From contig NZ_CP022527.1 of assembly GCF_002237445.1 (NCBI RefSeq), forward strand, positions 1,984,001 to 2,048,000: a DNA stretch of 64,000 bases, written 5' to 3'. Shown piece by piece: positions 7,217 through 16,662 of this stretch. A program made the position numbers and the translations under genes. This DNA comes from Neisseria sp. KEM232 (GTDB taxonomy: Bacteria; Pseudomonadota; Gammaproteobacteria; Burkholderiales; Neisseriaceae). The first letter of the stretch is position 1; each line of letters begins with the position of its first letter. The notes beneath the pieces were generated by a model that worked only from the letters and a program-made list of their open reading frames with translations, had not been told where the DNA came from and searched no databases.

Positions 7217-9322
7217 TCAGCCTTTGCGGGCTTCGGTTACGGCTGCGGCCACATGGGCGGGCGCTTCCGCGTATTTTTTAAACTCCATGGAGTAAGTGGC
7301 GCGGCCTTGGGTGGCAGAACGCAAATCGGTTGAGTAACCGAACATCTCCGCCAAAGGCACTTCGGCACGGACTTTTTTGCCGCCGATACCGTCGTCGTCC
7401 ATACCCAATACAATGCCACGACGACGGTTCAGATCGCCCATTACGTCGCCCATGTACTCTTCGGGAGTTTCCACTTCCACTGCCATAATCGGCTCGAGGA
7501 GAACGGGGTTGGCTTTTTTCATACCTTCTTTAAAGGCCATGGAAGCAGCCAATTCAAATGCGATCTGCGAAGAGTCCACATCGTGGTACGAACCGAAGGT
7601 CAGGCGGACACGGACGTCGACAACAGGGTAACCGGCAACAATACCGTTAGACAGGGTGTCGCGGATACCTTTATCTACTGACGGAATGAATTCACGCGGA
7701 ATCACACCGCCTTTGATCTCGTCGATAAATTCGTAGCCCGCACCGCCCGGTTCCAACGGCTCCATTTTGATCACAACGTGACCGTACTGGCCTTTACCAC
7801 CGGACTGTTTGACGTGTTTGGCTTCGGATTCGACTTCTTTGCGGATGGTTTCGCGGTAGGCCACCTGAGGCGCACCGATATTGGCTTCAACACCGAATTC
7901 GCGCTTCATGCGGTCTACAATGATCTCCAAGTGCAGCTCACCCATACCGGAAATAATGGTCTGACCGGATTCTTCGTCCGTGCGCACACGGAAAGAAGGA
8001 TCTTCCTTAGCCAAGCGGTTCAGGGCAATACCCATTTTCTCTTGGTCGGCCTTGGTTTTCGGCTCGACAGCAATGTGAATCACCGGCTCGGGGAATTCCA
8101 TGCGTTCCAAAATAATGGGAGCGTTTTCGGCACACAGGGTTTCGCCTGTAGTTACATCTTTCAGGCCGATGGCAGCGGCAATGTCGCCTGCGCGGACCTC
8201 TTCAATCTCCGTACGGTCTGCGGCGGTCATCTGCACCAAACGGCCGATGCGCTCGCGTGTGCCTTTTACGGAGTTCAATACGTTGTCGCCCGATTTGACA
8301 ACACCGGAGTAAACGCGGATGAAGGTCAATTGTCCGACATATTTGTCGTTCAGCATTTTGAACGCCAACGCAGAGAACGGAGCTTCATCGGCAGCCTGAC
8401 GGTTATCGGGTTCTTCGCTGTTGGGATTAACGCCCTGTACCGGCGGAATGTCGGTAGGTGCAGGCAGCAATTCGACAACGGCATCCAGCATACGTTGCAC
8501 ACCTTTATTTTTAAAGGCAGAACCGCACAACATCGGCTGAATCTCGCCTGCCAGAGTGCGCTGACGCAAAGCACCAACGATTTCTTCCTCGGTCAGCTCT
8601 TCACCTCCCAAGTATTTGTCCATCAATTCTTCATTGGCCTCTGCTGCGGCTTCGATCATGTTTTGCCGCCACTCTTCAGCGGTATCGACCAAATCGGCAG
8701 GAATGTCGCCATATTCGAAAGTCACGCCCTTATCGGCTTCGTTCCAAATGATAGCTTTCATTTTCAACAGGTCAACGACACCTTCGAAACCGTCTTCCGC
8801 ACCAACGGGAATCACGATCGGCACGGGATTGGCGCGCAGACGGGTTTTCATCTGTTCGACAACACGGAAGAAATTGGCGCCTTGACGGTCCATTTTATTT
8901 ACAAAGGCCAAACGCGGAACTTTATATTTGTTGGCCTGACGCCATACGGTTTCAGACTGGGGCTGAACGCCGCCCACAGCACAGTAAACCATAACGGCAC
9001 CGTCCAGCACGCGCATGGAACGTTCTACTTCGACGGTAAAGTCCACGTGTCCCGGAGTGTCGATAATGTTAAAACGGTGCTCAGGGAACTGCTTGGCCAT
9101 ACCTGACCAGTAGGAAGTTACGGCAGCGGACGTGATTGTGATACCGCGCTCCTGCTCTTGTTCCATATAGTCGGTAGTAGCCGCACCATCGTGCACCTCG
9201 CCCAATTTGTGGGTCAGCCCGGTATAAAACAGGATACGTTCGGTAGTAGTGGTTTTACCTGCATCGATATGCGCGGAAATACCGATATTGCGATACAGGT
9301 TAATTGGGGTTTTACGAGCCAT
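7217..9322 (-). CDS. fusA: Elongation factor G
   Basis: Ribosomal translocase, 701 residues. GTPase motifs: G1 AHIDAGKTT (about 17-25), switch I with RGITI, G3 DTPGHVD and G4 NKMDR. Domains II to V follow, ending in the family C-terminus. It is the last gene of the operon here, 18 bp after rpsG. In Neisseria tufA usually follows fusA; it is absent, and a terminator and an IS remnant come instead. Confidence 0.98.
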   Translation of the reverse strand: MARKTPINLYRNIGISAHIDAGKTTTTERILFYTGLTHKLGEVHDGAATTDYMEQEQERGITITSAAVTSYWSGMAKQFPEHRFNIIDTPGHVDFTVEVERSMRVLDGAVMVYCAVGGVQPQSETVWRQANKYKVPRLAFVNKMDRQGANFFRVVEQMKTRLRANPVPIVIPVGAEDGFEGVVDLLKMKAIIWNEADKGVTFEYGDIPADLVDTAEEWRQNMIEAAAEANEELMDKYLGGEELTEEEIVGALRQRTLAGEIQPMLCGSAFKNKGVQRMLDAVVELLPAPTDIPPVQGVNPNSEEPDNRQAADEAPFSALAFKMLNDKYVGQLTFIRVYSGVVKSGDNVLNSVKGTRERIGRLVQMTAADRTEIEEVRAGDIAAAIGLKDVTTGETLCAENAPIILERMEFPEPVIHIAVEPKTKADQEKMGIALNRLAKEDPSFRVRTDEESGQTIISGMGELHLEIIVDRMKREFGVEANIGAPQVAYRETIRKEVESEAKHVKQSGGKGQYGHVVIKMEPLEPGGAGYEFIDEIKGGVIPREFIPSVDKGIRDTLSNGIVAGYPVVDVRVRLTFGSYHDVDSSQIAFELAASMAFKEGMKKANPVLLEPIMAVEVETPEEYMGDVMGDLNRRRGIVLGMDDDGIGGKKVRAEVPLAEMFGYSTDLRSATQGRATYSMEFKKYAEAPAHVAAAVTEARKG

Positions 9323-9340
9323 TTTTTCAGCCTTTCAAAT

Positions 9341-9814
9341 TTAGAAACGGAAATGGGAGAAGGCTTTGTTGGCTTCGGCCATGCGGTGTACTTCTTCGCG
9401 TTTTTTCATTGCGCCGCCACGGCCTTCGGAGGCATCGATCAATTCGCCCGCCAAGCGCAGATCCATTGATTTTTCGCCGCGTTTGCGTGCGGCATCGCGC
9501 ACCCAGCGCATTGCCAAAGCCAATCTGCGTGAAGGTCTGACTTCAACAGGGACTTGGTAGTTCGCACCACCGACACGGCGGCTTTTCACTTCCACAACAG
9601 GCTTGGCATTGGCAATAGCTTCATTGAAGACTTCAATAGCTTCTTTGCCTTGTACTTTTTTAGCGATTTGCTCAAGCGCGCCGTATACGATGCGCTCGGC
9701 AACGGCTTTTTTGCCGTCAATCATCAGTACGTTCATAAATTTGGTCAATTCAACGCTGCCGAACTTAGGATCGGGCAATACGTCGCGCTTGGGGACTTCT
9801 CTACGTCTTGGCAT
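9341..9814 (-). CDS. rpsG: 30S ribosomal protein S7
   Basis: 157 residues, one more than the usual 156. It begins MPRRREVPKRDVLPDPKFGS and contains RVGGANYQVPVEV, both hallmarks of S7, which nucleates the 30S head on 16S rRNA. It sits between rpsL and fusA in the classical str order. In E. coli S7 represses its own operon; whether that holds here is not shown by the sequence. Confidence 0.98.
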   Translation of the reverse strand: MPRRREVPKRDVLPDPKFGSVELTKFMNVLMIDGKKAVAERIVYGALEQIAKKVQGKEAIEVFNEAIANAKPVVEVKSRRVGGANYQVPVEVRPSRRLALAMRWVRDAARKRGEKSMDLRLAGELIDASEGRGGAMKKREEVHRMAEANKAFSHFRF

Positions 9815-9922
9815 TTCAATTCCTTTAACTATTCAGTCGGGGACTTGCCCCATGAATGCCCATCGGGACATCCACTTACTCGGCCGTTTCAATTTAGGCG
9901 GCCGACGTGCCTTTCAATATCC

Positions 9923-10294
9923 TTACTTAGGACGCTTCGCACCGTATTTGGAACGGGCTTGTTTGCGGTCTTTCACACCGGCAGTATCCAAAGAACCGCG
10001 GACGGTATGGTAACGGACACCCGGCAAGTCTTTTACACGACCGCCGCGAATCAGAACGACGCTGTGCTCTTGCAGGTTGTGGCCTTCACCACCGATATAG
10101 GAAATCACCTCAAAACCGTTGGTCAGGCGCACTTTGCAGACTTTACGCAAAGCGGAGTTCGGTTTTTTCGGAGTAGTAGTGTACACACGGGTACAAACAC
10201 CGCGTTTCTGCGGACATGCTTCCAGTGCGGGCACTTTGTTTACGTACACGGGCTTTTTACGGCCTTTGCGTACCAATTGGTTAATAGTAGGCAT
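9923..10294 (-). CDS. rpsL: 30S ribosomal protein S12
   Basis: 123 residues from the ATG at 10294 (MPTINQLVRKGRKKPV). An upstream in-frame start would add 17 unrelated residues and is rejected. KKPNSALRK and the PGVRYHTVRG segment are the decoding-site loops where streptomycin-resistance changes occur; Lys in both places is the normal sensitive form. First gene of the str operon, with a good promoter about 60 bp upstream. Confidence 0.98.
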   Translation of the reverse strand: MPTINQLVRKGRKKPVYVNKVPALEACPQKRGVCTRVYTTTPKKPNSALRKVCKVRLTNGFEVISYIGGEGHNLQEHSVVLIRGGRVKDLPGVRYHTVRGSLDTAGVKDRKQARSKYGAKRPK

Positions 10295-10352
10295 ACTTTC
10301 TTTGTCCTGTTGAAATGAAAATATTTGCCGGCACCATGCCGACAAGAGCGGA

Positions 10353-10382
10353 ATTATAGTAGCAAGGCAAACATACGGTCAA
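10353..10382 (-). promoter_or_regulatory. Promoter of the str operon
   Basis: On the minus strand TTGACC and TATAAT are separated by 18 bp. The -10 box ends about 60 bp before the rpsL start. Confidence 0.7.
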
Positions 10383-10443
10383 GAAAGGCTTTGACAGCCG
10401 GATACATCGAACATCTGAACAGATGCGGATTTTCCACACAAAA

Positions 10444-10481
10444 AGGCCGCCTGAAAAACGAAATCTTTTTTCAGACGGCCT
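10444..10481 (-). terminator. DUS-pair terminator after ftsZ, end of the dcw cluster
   Basis: A variant arm AGGCCGCCTGAA pairs with TTCAGACGGCCT, with a T run in the loop side. It lies 31 bp past the ftsZ stop and separates the dcw cluster from the rpsL promoter. Confidence 0.7.
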
Positions 10482-10511
10482 CATCACAACAAGCAGACTG
10501 CAAATTAATTT

Positions 10512-11747
10512 TTAAGATTTGTCAGCCATTCTGCCGCGGCGGATAACCGCAGGAATCTCCAAATCGTCCAATACGCGCTGATCGGACAAATCGGGACCGG
10601 TCAGGTTCATATTGCGGACTTCACGCCCCGAAGTAACCACCCCTGCAATATTGGAAAAATCCGCATCCGCAGAATCGCCCGACAAGCCGTCGAGATCTTC
10701 ACGCACCGCATGCTGGCGGCGCGCAGACGGCGTCCGACCGTATTGAGCCGCAGGAGCCTGGGGAGCAGAGTAGTGGTTATTTTCCTTCAAACCTGTGGCG
10801 ATGATGGTGACGCGGATGGCGTCTTCCGGCATGTTTTCGTCTTCGGCCGTGCCGTATTTGCGCTCCGAGTCCGGGTGTGCGTAATCGTCGATTACGCGCA
10901 TGATTTCACGGTATTCCGACATTTTCAGACAGCCCGGTGCGGTAGTGATATTGACCAGCACGCCGCGCGCACCGTCCAAGCTGACATTATCGAGCAGCGG
11001 ACTGGAAATCGCCTCCTCGGTCGCCAGGCGGGCACGATCGACACCCTGCGAAGCCCCCGAACCCATCATAGCCATACCGGTAATGCCCATCACGTTTTTC
11101 ACGTCGGCAAAGTCCAAATTGATAAACCCGGGACGGGTCACAACCTCCGAAATCCCCGCTACTGCCGCATGAAGTACGTTATCGGCCGCCTGAAATGCCT
11201 CGCGCACGGTAACGTCTTCGCCCAACGCGGTCATCAGCTTGTCGTTCGGAATGACAATCAGCGAATCCACCTGACTTTTCAGATGTTCCAAACCCTGCTG
11301 GGCGATATGGATGCGCTTGCCTTCGTGCTCGAAAGGACGGGTTACCACGGCAACGGTCAGAATGCCCATTTCCTTGGCAATTTCCGCCACCACCGGTGCT
11401 GCGCCGGTACCCGTACCGCCGCCCATACCGGTTGTAATAAACAACATATTGGCGCCGCGCACGGCCTCGGTAATGGCTTCGCGCTCTTCCAAAGCGGCTT
11501 CGCGGCCGACTTCGGGATTAGCTCCCGCACCGAGGCCTTTGGTGAGATTGGTACCCAACTGGATACGTTTGGGCGCGTTATTTTTGCTCAAAGCCTGCGC
11601 ATCGGTGTTGGCACTGATGAATTCGACACCCTGAATGGTGTTTTTAATCATGTTGTTAATGGCGTTGCAGCCGCCCCCGCCGATACCGATTACCTTGATA
11701 ACCGCAGGGCTTGCGGCGGAATCCACTACATCGTAAACCAAATCCAT
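10512..11747 (-). CDS. ftsZ: Cell division protein FtsZ
   Basis: Tubulin-like GTPase that forms the Z ring. 411 residues from the ATG at 11747 (MDLVYDVVDSAASPAVIKVIG); 12 extra upstream residues in the open frame are unlikely. GIGGGGCNAINNM and the tubulin signature GMGGGTGTGAAP (about 107-118) are intact, as is the T7-like NLDFADVK. A variable linker of about 65 residues leads to the conserved tail LEIPAVIRR, which binds FtsA and ZipA. Last gene of the dcw cluster, downstream of ftsA. Confidence 0.98.
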   Translation of the reverse strand: MDLVYDVVDSAASPAVIKVIGIGGGGCNAINNMIKNTIQGVEFISANTDAQALSKNNAPKRIQLGTNLTKGLGAGANPEVGREAALEEREAITEAVRGANMLFITTGMGGGTGTGAAPVVAEIAKEMGILTVAVVTRPFEHEGKRIHIAQQGLEHLKSQVDSLIVIPNDKLMTALGEDVTVREAFQAADNVLHAAVAGISEVVTRPGFINLDFADVKNVMGITGMAMMGSGASQGVDRARLATEEAISSPLLDNVSLDGARGVLVNITTAPGCLKMSEYREIMRVIDDYAHPDSERKYGTAEDENMPEDAIRVTIIATGLKENNHYSAPQAPAAQYGRTPSARRQHAVREDLDGLSGDSADADFSNIAGVVTSGREVRNMNLTGPDLSDQRVLDDLEIPAVIRRGRMADKS

Positions 11748-11890
11748 TAAAACTACTCCTTTGCGCCCTGTTCGGGACGGCATACTCTGAACAAATACTG
11801 CGGATTATATAAGAAGCCGCATAATCTTAGCAAAAAACCTGCGGCGGACGCAGCCTGCCGCCTTATCGGCAGCAAACGGGCATCAGCGGA

Positions 11891-13138
11891 CTAAAAATTG
11901 TTGCGCAGCCATTCTTTAATCTTGGCCAGCAAGCCTTCGCCTTCCTCTTCGTGATAAGACACCGAACCACCTTCGCCGCCGGCTTCCACATCGCCGCGTG
12001 CGGCATAGAGCAGGCCGATAACGGTGGCGTTGCGCGGATTGCGGATGCGCTCGGACACGCCGGGCATTTCGGGCGGCACACCGACACGGGCGGGCAGGCC
12101 GAAAATATCTTCGGCCAGATCGACGATACCGTTCAACATGGATGCCCCGCCGGTCAGCACTACGCCGGAAGTGAGCATGTCTTCATAAAAGCCGCTGCGG
12201 TGCAGTTCGTGCAGAGTCAGTTCCAAAATTTCCTCGACGCGCGGACCGATAACGGTGGCGAGGCCGCGCCGTGCGATTTGGCGCGGCTGGCGGTCGCCCA
12301 CGCTGGGCACTTCCACCATTTCGTCCAAATCTTCGTCTTCCAGATCGGGATGCGCCACGCCGTGGTGGATTTTGATGTATTCGGCGGCGGCATACGGCGT
12401 ACGCAGAGCCTGTGCCAAATCGCTGGTAATCAAATCGCCCGCCACGGGTATCACGGCGGTATGGCGGATGGCGCCGTTGGTGTAAACGGCAATATCGGTG
12501 GTGCCGCCGCCGATGTCGATAACGCACACGCCCAAATCTTTTTCGTCTTCGGTTAAGACGGCCTGACCGCTGGCCAAAGGCTGGAGCATGATTTGCTCCA
12601 TTTCCAGGCCGCAGCGGGTAATGCATTTTTGGATGTTTTGCAGCGCGGTGACCGCGCCGGTGATGATGTGGACGCGGGTATCAAGGCGTACGCCGCTCAT
12701 GCCGATGGGGTCGCGCACGCCGGGCTGGTTGTCGATGATGTATTCCTGAACCACGGTATGCAGGATGCTGTGGTCGGGCGGGATGTTTACCGCCTTGGCG
12801 GTTTCGATGGCGCGGTCGATGTCGGCCTGCGTCACCTCGCCGTCTTTGATTTTCACCACGCCCTGCGAATTGAGGCTGCGGATATGGTTGCCCGCGATGC
12901 CTGTGGTAACGCTGCCGACTTTGCAGTCGGCCATCAGTTCGGCCTCGCCGACAGCCTGTTTAATCGCCTGGGCGGTCGCGTCGATATTGGTGACCATGCC
13001 CGCCTTGAGGCCGCGCGAAGGCGCCTGACCGATGCCGACGATATGGATTTCGTTGTCCTCCTGCACTTCGCCGATCAGGGCGATAACCTTGGAGGTGCCG
13101 ATATCAAGGGCGCTGATATAGTGTTTGTCTTTTGCCAT
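11891..13138 (-). CDS. ftsA: Cell division protein FtsA
   Basis: Actin-like ATPase that tethers FtsZ to the membrane. 415 residues starting MAKDKHYISALDIGTSKVIALIGE (phosphate 1 motif). The central phosphate 2 motif VCVIDIGGGTTDIAV and the adenosine motif VVLTGGASML are present. The final residues GLLAKIKEWLRNNF form the amphipathic membrane-targeting helix. It follows ftsQ by 46 bp, while 143 bp separate it from ftsZ. Confidence 0.97.
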   Translation of the reverse strand: MAKDKHYISALDIGTSKVIALIGEVQEDNEIHIVGIGQAPSRGLKAGMVTNIDATAQAIKQAVGEAELMADCKVGSVTTGIAGNHIRSLNSQGVVKIKDGEVTQADIDRAIETAKAVNIPPDHSILHTVVQEYIIDNQPGVRDPIGMSGVRLDTRVHIITGAVTALQNIQKCITRCGLEMEQIMLQPLASGQAVLTEDEKDLGVCVIDIGGGTTDIAVYTNGAIRHTAVIPVAGDLITSDLAQALRTPYAAAEYIKIHHGVAHPDLEDEDLDEMVEVPSVGDRQPRQIARRGLATVIGPRVEEILELTLHELHRSGFYEDMLTSGVVLTGGASMLNGIVDLAEDIFGLPARVGVPPEMPGVSERIRNPRNATVIGLLYAARGDVEAGGEGGSVSYHEEEGEGLLAKIKEWLRNNF

Positions 13139-13184
13139 ATGTAAATTCCAGTCCTGTTTTTAATCTTATCCGAATCTTTTCCGC

Positions 13185-13931
13185 TCAATCGTTTTCAGAC
13201 GGCCTTTCGGCAGCGTCTTCGCTGTGTTCCGCTTTTTTCAGTCTGACGGCAAAACCGTCTTTGTAACGCATGTCCACATAATCCAATCTGTCCGCCTGCG
13301 CCGCCAGCAGCTCAGGCCATGCCTTGGCGAAGCGCCGCAGCCGTTCGCGCTCCTGCTCGCGGCCGAGGCGGACGGTCACGCCGTTGTCCAGTTCGATTTC
13401 CCACGCCGAGCGCGGCGTATAGGACAGCACGGCAATACCGAGTTTCTGCCCCGCCAGGTCGCGGCGGAACATAGCCAGATGTTCGACCATGGTTTTGCCC
13501 GCTCCGGCTTGCCCTCGGAAACGCGGCAGTTCCGTGTCGTCGTCCACAGCCGCGCGGAACACTTCGCCTTCGCTGTCGACCAAGCGGTTTTCATCCCAAT
13601 GGGCAACGGGTACGCGCTCGGTCAGGTGGATGTCCACCGTATCGGGCAGGCGGCGGCGCACTTCGGCGGACGCTATCCACGGCATACGGGAAAACGCGGC
13701 CTGTGCGCCGTTCAAGTCGGCGCGGAAAATATTGCCGCGTATGTAGCGCCGCGCAATTTCTTGCAGTTGCGCGCCGTCGGCATACTGCAAACTGCCGTCG
13801 ATGTTGACTTTTTTAATCGGGAAATACGGCGAACGGTAGAACCATACGGCTGCCGCACCGATCAGCATGACAAAAACGGCAAAATAAAGCCAGCCGCTGA
13901 CGCGGCGCATGGCCTGCGCGTTATTCCACAT
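13185..13931 (-). CDS. ftsQ: Cell division protein FtsQ
   Basis: Bitopic divisome protein, 248 residues. A short cytoplasmic N-terminus is followed by one membrane segment (about 12-30, GWLYFAVFVMLIGAAAVWFY), then a POTRA domain (FPIKKVNIDG to DTVDIHLTERVPVAHW) and the beta domain. The start overlaps the 3' end of ddl by 11 bp, implying coupled translation. The C-terminus ends in part-DUS sequence (RPSEND). Confidence 0.95.
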   Translation of the reverse strand: MWNNAQAMRRVSGWLYFAVFVMLIGAAAVWFYRSPYFPIKKVNIDGSLQYADGAQLQEIARRYIRGNIFRADLNGAQAAFSRMPWIASAEVRRRLPDTVDIHLTERVPVAHWDENRLVDSEGEVFRAAVDDDTELPRFRGQAGAGKTMVEHLAMFRRDLAGQKLGIAVLSYTPRSAWEIELDNGVTVRLGREQERERLRRFAKAWPELLAAQADRLDYVDMRYKDGFAVRLKKAEHSEDAAERPSEND

Positions 13932-14832
13932 AGGCGGTTTTCAAAATCTCGATGCACAGCTGCGGGAAATCCATGCCCGCCTGCGCCGCCGCTTTGGGTA
14001 CGAGGCTGTGCGAGGTCATACCCGGCAGGGTGTTGGCTTCCAGCAGATACAGGCGGCCGCTTTCGTCTTTGAGGAAGTCGATTCTGCCCCAGCCGCGTCC
14101 GCCGACGGCGTCGAACGCGCGCACGGTCAGTTCTCGCATGAGTTGTTCGTCTTCGTCCGACAAGTCCGACGGGCAGAGGTAAACGGTATCGTCGCGGTCG
14201 TATTTCGCTTCTTTGTCGTAAAACTCGGTGGCGGGGATGATGCGCACGGCAGGCAGCGCATGGCCGCCGATGATGCCGCAGGTATATTCGCCGCCGCCGA
14301 TGAATTTTTCGGCGATGATTTCGCCCTTGTACTGTTTCAGCTCGCGATACACGTCTTTCAGACGGCCTGCTTCTTTCACCTTCACCACACCGACGCTGCT
14401 GCCTTCGTTGGCGGGTTTGACAAACAGCGGCAGGCCGAGCTTGGCTTCCACGGCGGCAAAATCGCTGTCGTCGCGCAGCACTTCGTAATCGGGCACGGGC
14501 AGGCCGAGGCCTTTCCACAGGAGCTTGCAGCGGTATTTGTCCATCGCAACGGCGGAGGCGAGAACGCCGCAGCCGGTGTAGCGGATGCCGAGGGTTTCGA
14601 GCGCGCCCTGCACCGTGCCGTCTTCGCCGAATATGCCATGCAGGATATTAAACGCGCAGTCGAAGCCCTGCGTTTTCAATTCGCCCAGCGGCGTTTCTTT
14701 CGGGTCGAACGCATGGGCGTCGACGCCTTTTGCGCGCAGGGCGGCCAATATGGCGCGGCCGCTGTCGAGCGAGATTTCGCGTTCGCTGGAAAAGCCGCCT
14801 GCCAGCACGGCCACTTTGCCGAAATTCTGCAT
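13921..14832 (-). CDS. ddlB: D-alanine--D-alanine ligase
   Basis: ATP-grasp enzyme that makes D-Ala-D-Ala for the MurF step. 303 residues. Visible motifs: VAVLAGGFSSEREISL at the N-terminus, KPANEGSSVGVVKV of the ATP-binding loop, and GRIDFLKDESGRLYLLEANTLPGMTSHSLVP containing metal-binding and omega-loop residues. Lies between murC and ftsQ, as is usual in dcw clusters. Confidence 0.97.
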   Translation of the reverse strand: MQNFGKVAVLAGGFSSEREISLDSGRAILAALRAKGVDAHAFDPKETPLGELKTQGFDCAFNILHGIFGEDGTVQGALETLGIRYTGCGVLASAVAMDKYRCKLLWKGLGLPVPDYEVLRDDSDFAAVEAKLGLPLFVKPANEGSSVGVVKVKEAGRLKDVYRELKQYKGEIIAEKFIGGGEYTCGIIGGHALPAVRIIPATEFYDKEAKYDRDDTVYLCPSDLSDEDEQLMRELTVRAFDAVGGRGWGRIDFLKDESGRLYLLEANTLPGMTSHSLVPKAAAQAGMDFPQLCIEILKTAYVE

Positions 14833-14907
14833 ATTTCTGTCTTTCGTTTGTTGCCTGTCGGCAGCCGCTCCGATACGGGCGGCATTGCCGGAATGGTTGG
14901 TTCGCTT

Positions 14908-14951
14908 TTCAGACGGCCTTGTGCCTGACTGCCGCTCTGAGGCCGTCTGAA
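14908..14951 (-). terminator. DUS-pair hairpin between murC and ddlB
   Basis: TTCAGACGGCCT and AGGCCGTCTGAA flank about 20 bases inside the cluster. A third DUS, which also ends murC, lies just upstream. It may reduce rather than stop read-through. Confidence 0.45.
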
Positions 14952-14990
14952 AAAGAGAAAACGTGCTTCAACCGTGTTGAAGCTTGGTTT

Positions 14991-16400
14991 TCAGACGGCC
15001 TCTTTCGCCCGCTCTGCCAATGCGGCGGGCACTTTGTTGATGCTGCCCGCGCCCATGTTGAGCAAAACGTCGCCGTCGCGCAGCACGGTGTCCAGCAGCA
15101 TGGCGGGCAATTCGTTCGCGTCGGCGCAGTAGAGCGGCTCGACTTTGCCGTAGGCGCGGACGTTGCGCGCCAGCGCGCGGCTGTCTTCGGGCAACGGGTC
15201 TTCCCCTGCGGCGTATACGTCGGTGAGCACCAGCGCGTCGACGGTGTTGAGCACTTTGCTGAAATCGTCGAACAAATCGCGCGTGCGGGTGTAGCGGTGC
15301 GGCTGGAAGGCGAGGACGAGGCGGCGTCCGGGATACGCGCCGCGCGCGGCTGCAATGGTGGCGGCCATTTCGGTGGGGTGGTGGCCGTAGTCGTCGATAA
15401 GGAGGGCGCTGCCGCCTGCTTTCAAGGGAATGTCGCCGTAGCTTTGGAAGCGGCGGCCGACACCGCCGAAACCGGCCAGCCCCTGCTGCACGGCTTCGAT
15501 GCCGACGCCGCATTCCAGCGCGATGCCGACGGCGGCCAGCGCGTTGAGGACGTTGTGGCGGCCGGGCAGGTTGAGGGTGACGTCGAAATCCTGCCGCTGG
15601 TGGCCTTTCATGCGCACATGGACGGTGAATTTCATCTGTGCGCCGACGCTTTGCACGTTGTCGGCGTAAATATCGGCGGTGTCGTCGAAGCCGTAGGTGG
15701 CGTAGGGTTTGCTCACTTTGGGCAGGATGGCGCGGACGTGGGCGCTGTCGGCGCACAGAAAGGCTTTGCCGTAGAAAGGCATGCGGTGGATGAAGTCGAT
15801 AAAGGCCTGGTGCAGTTTGTCGACGCTGTGGCCGTAGGTGTCCATATGGTCTTCGTCGATATTGGTGACGACGGACATCAGCGGCGTGAGATAGAGGAAG
15901 GAGGCGTCGGACTCGTCGGCTTCGGCGACGATGTAGCTGCCTTTGCCCAGCCGCGCGTTGGTGCCTGCGGCGGTGAGTTTGCCGCCGATAACGAAGGTGG
16001 GATCGAGGCCGGCGGCGGCGAGCACGGAGGCGGTGAGGCTGGTGGTGGTGGTTTTGCCGTGCGTGCCGGCGATGGCGATGCCGTCTTTGAAACGCATCAT
16101 TTCGGCCAGCATCAGGGCGCGGGGGATAACGGGAATCTGCTGCGCGGTTGCGGCGGCCACCTCGGGATTGTCTTTTTTGACGGCGGTGGAGGCGACGACG
16201 ACATCGGCGCCCGCGATGTGTTCGGCGGTGTGGCCGGGATAGACGCGCACGCCCAAATCGGACAGGTGGCGGGTCACGGCGCTTTGCGCCTGGTCGGAGC
16301 CGGAGACGGTGTAGCCCTGGTTGTGCAGCACTTCGGCTATGCCGCACATGCCCGAGCCGCCGATGCCGACGAAATGGATGTGTCTGACTCTGTTTTTCAT
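14991..16400 (-). CDS. murC: UDP-N-acetylmuramate--L-alanine ligase
   Basis: Adds L-Ala to UDP-MurNAc in the cytoplasm. 469 residues: N-terminal Rossmann-like HIHFVGIGGSGMCGIAEVL, ATP loop IAGTHGKTTTTSL (about 110-120), EADESDASFL, and the C-terminal domain with DDYGHHPTE and FQPHRYTRT. The stop codon is the TGA of a DUS (GAG GCC GTC TGA, giving a C-terminus EAV). Confidence 0.98.
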   Translation of the reverse strand: MKNRVRHIHFVGIGGSGMCGIAEVLHNQGYTVSGSDQAQSAVTRHLSDLGVRVYPGHTAEHIAGADVVVASTAVKKDNPEVAAATAQQIPVIPRALMLAEMMRFKDGIAIAGTHGKTTTTSLTASVLAAAGLDPTFVIGGKLTAAGTNARLGKGSYIVAEADESDASFLYLTPLMSVVTNIDEDHMDTYGHSVDKLHQAFIDFIHRMPFYGKAFLCADSAHVRAILPKVSKPYATYGFDDTADIYADNVQSVGAQMKFTVHVRMKGHQRQDFDVTLNLPGRHNVLNALAAVGIALECGVGIEAVQQGLAGFGGVGRRFQSYGDIPLKAGGSALLIDDYGHHPTEMAATIAAARGAYPGRRLVLAFQPHRYTRTRDLFDDFSKVLNTVDALVLTDVYAAGEDPLPEDSRALARNVRAYGKVEPLYCADANELPAMLLDTVLRDGDVLLNMGAGSINKVPAALAERAKEAV

Positions 16401-16662
16401 GATGGTGTTCCGTATGCTTTTCAGACGGCCTCCTCAGGGCGGACAGGCCGTTTGCGACGGGGCAAAAGCGCAAACGGGTGCGGGATTTCCGAAAAGCGTA
16501 AAAGGGGCGGATTGTAAAGTTTTTGCCGCACCTGCGCCATGCGCGGCGAAGTAAAAACAGGTTTTTCCGCCGTTTCAGACGGCCTCGATGTCCCGCCTGC
16601 GCGAAGGTCTGTCAGGCCGTCTGAAAGCGGGGCTGCGGCATGGCAAAACCTAAAACGGATGT

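Noticed and set aside
7778..9106. Long plus-strand frame of 442 codons opposite fusA
   Set aside because: Shadow of fusA: it has no start context or domain signal, and EF-G on the other strand is unambiguous.
15001..16473. Overlapping Arg-rich minus-strand frame in murC (501 codons)
   Set aside because: Alternative frame of murC; composition is that of frame-shifted GC-rich DNA.
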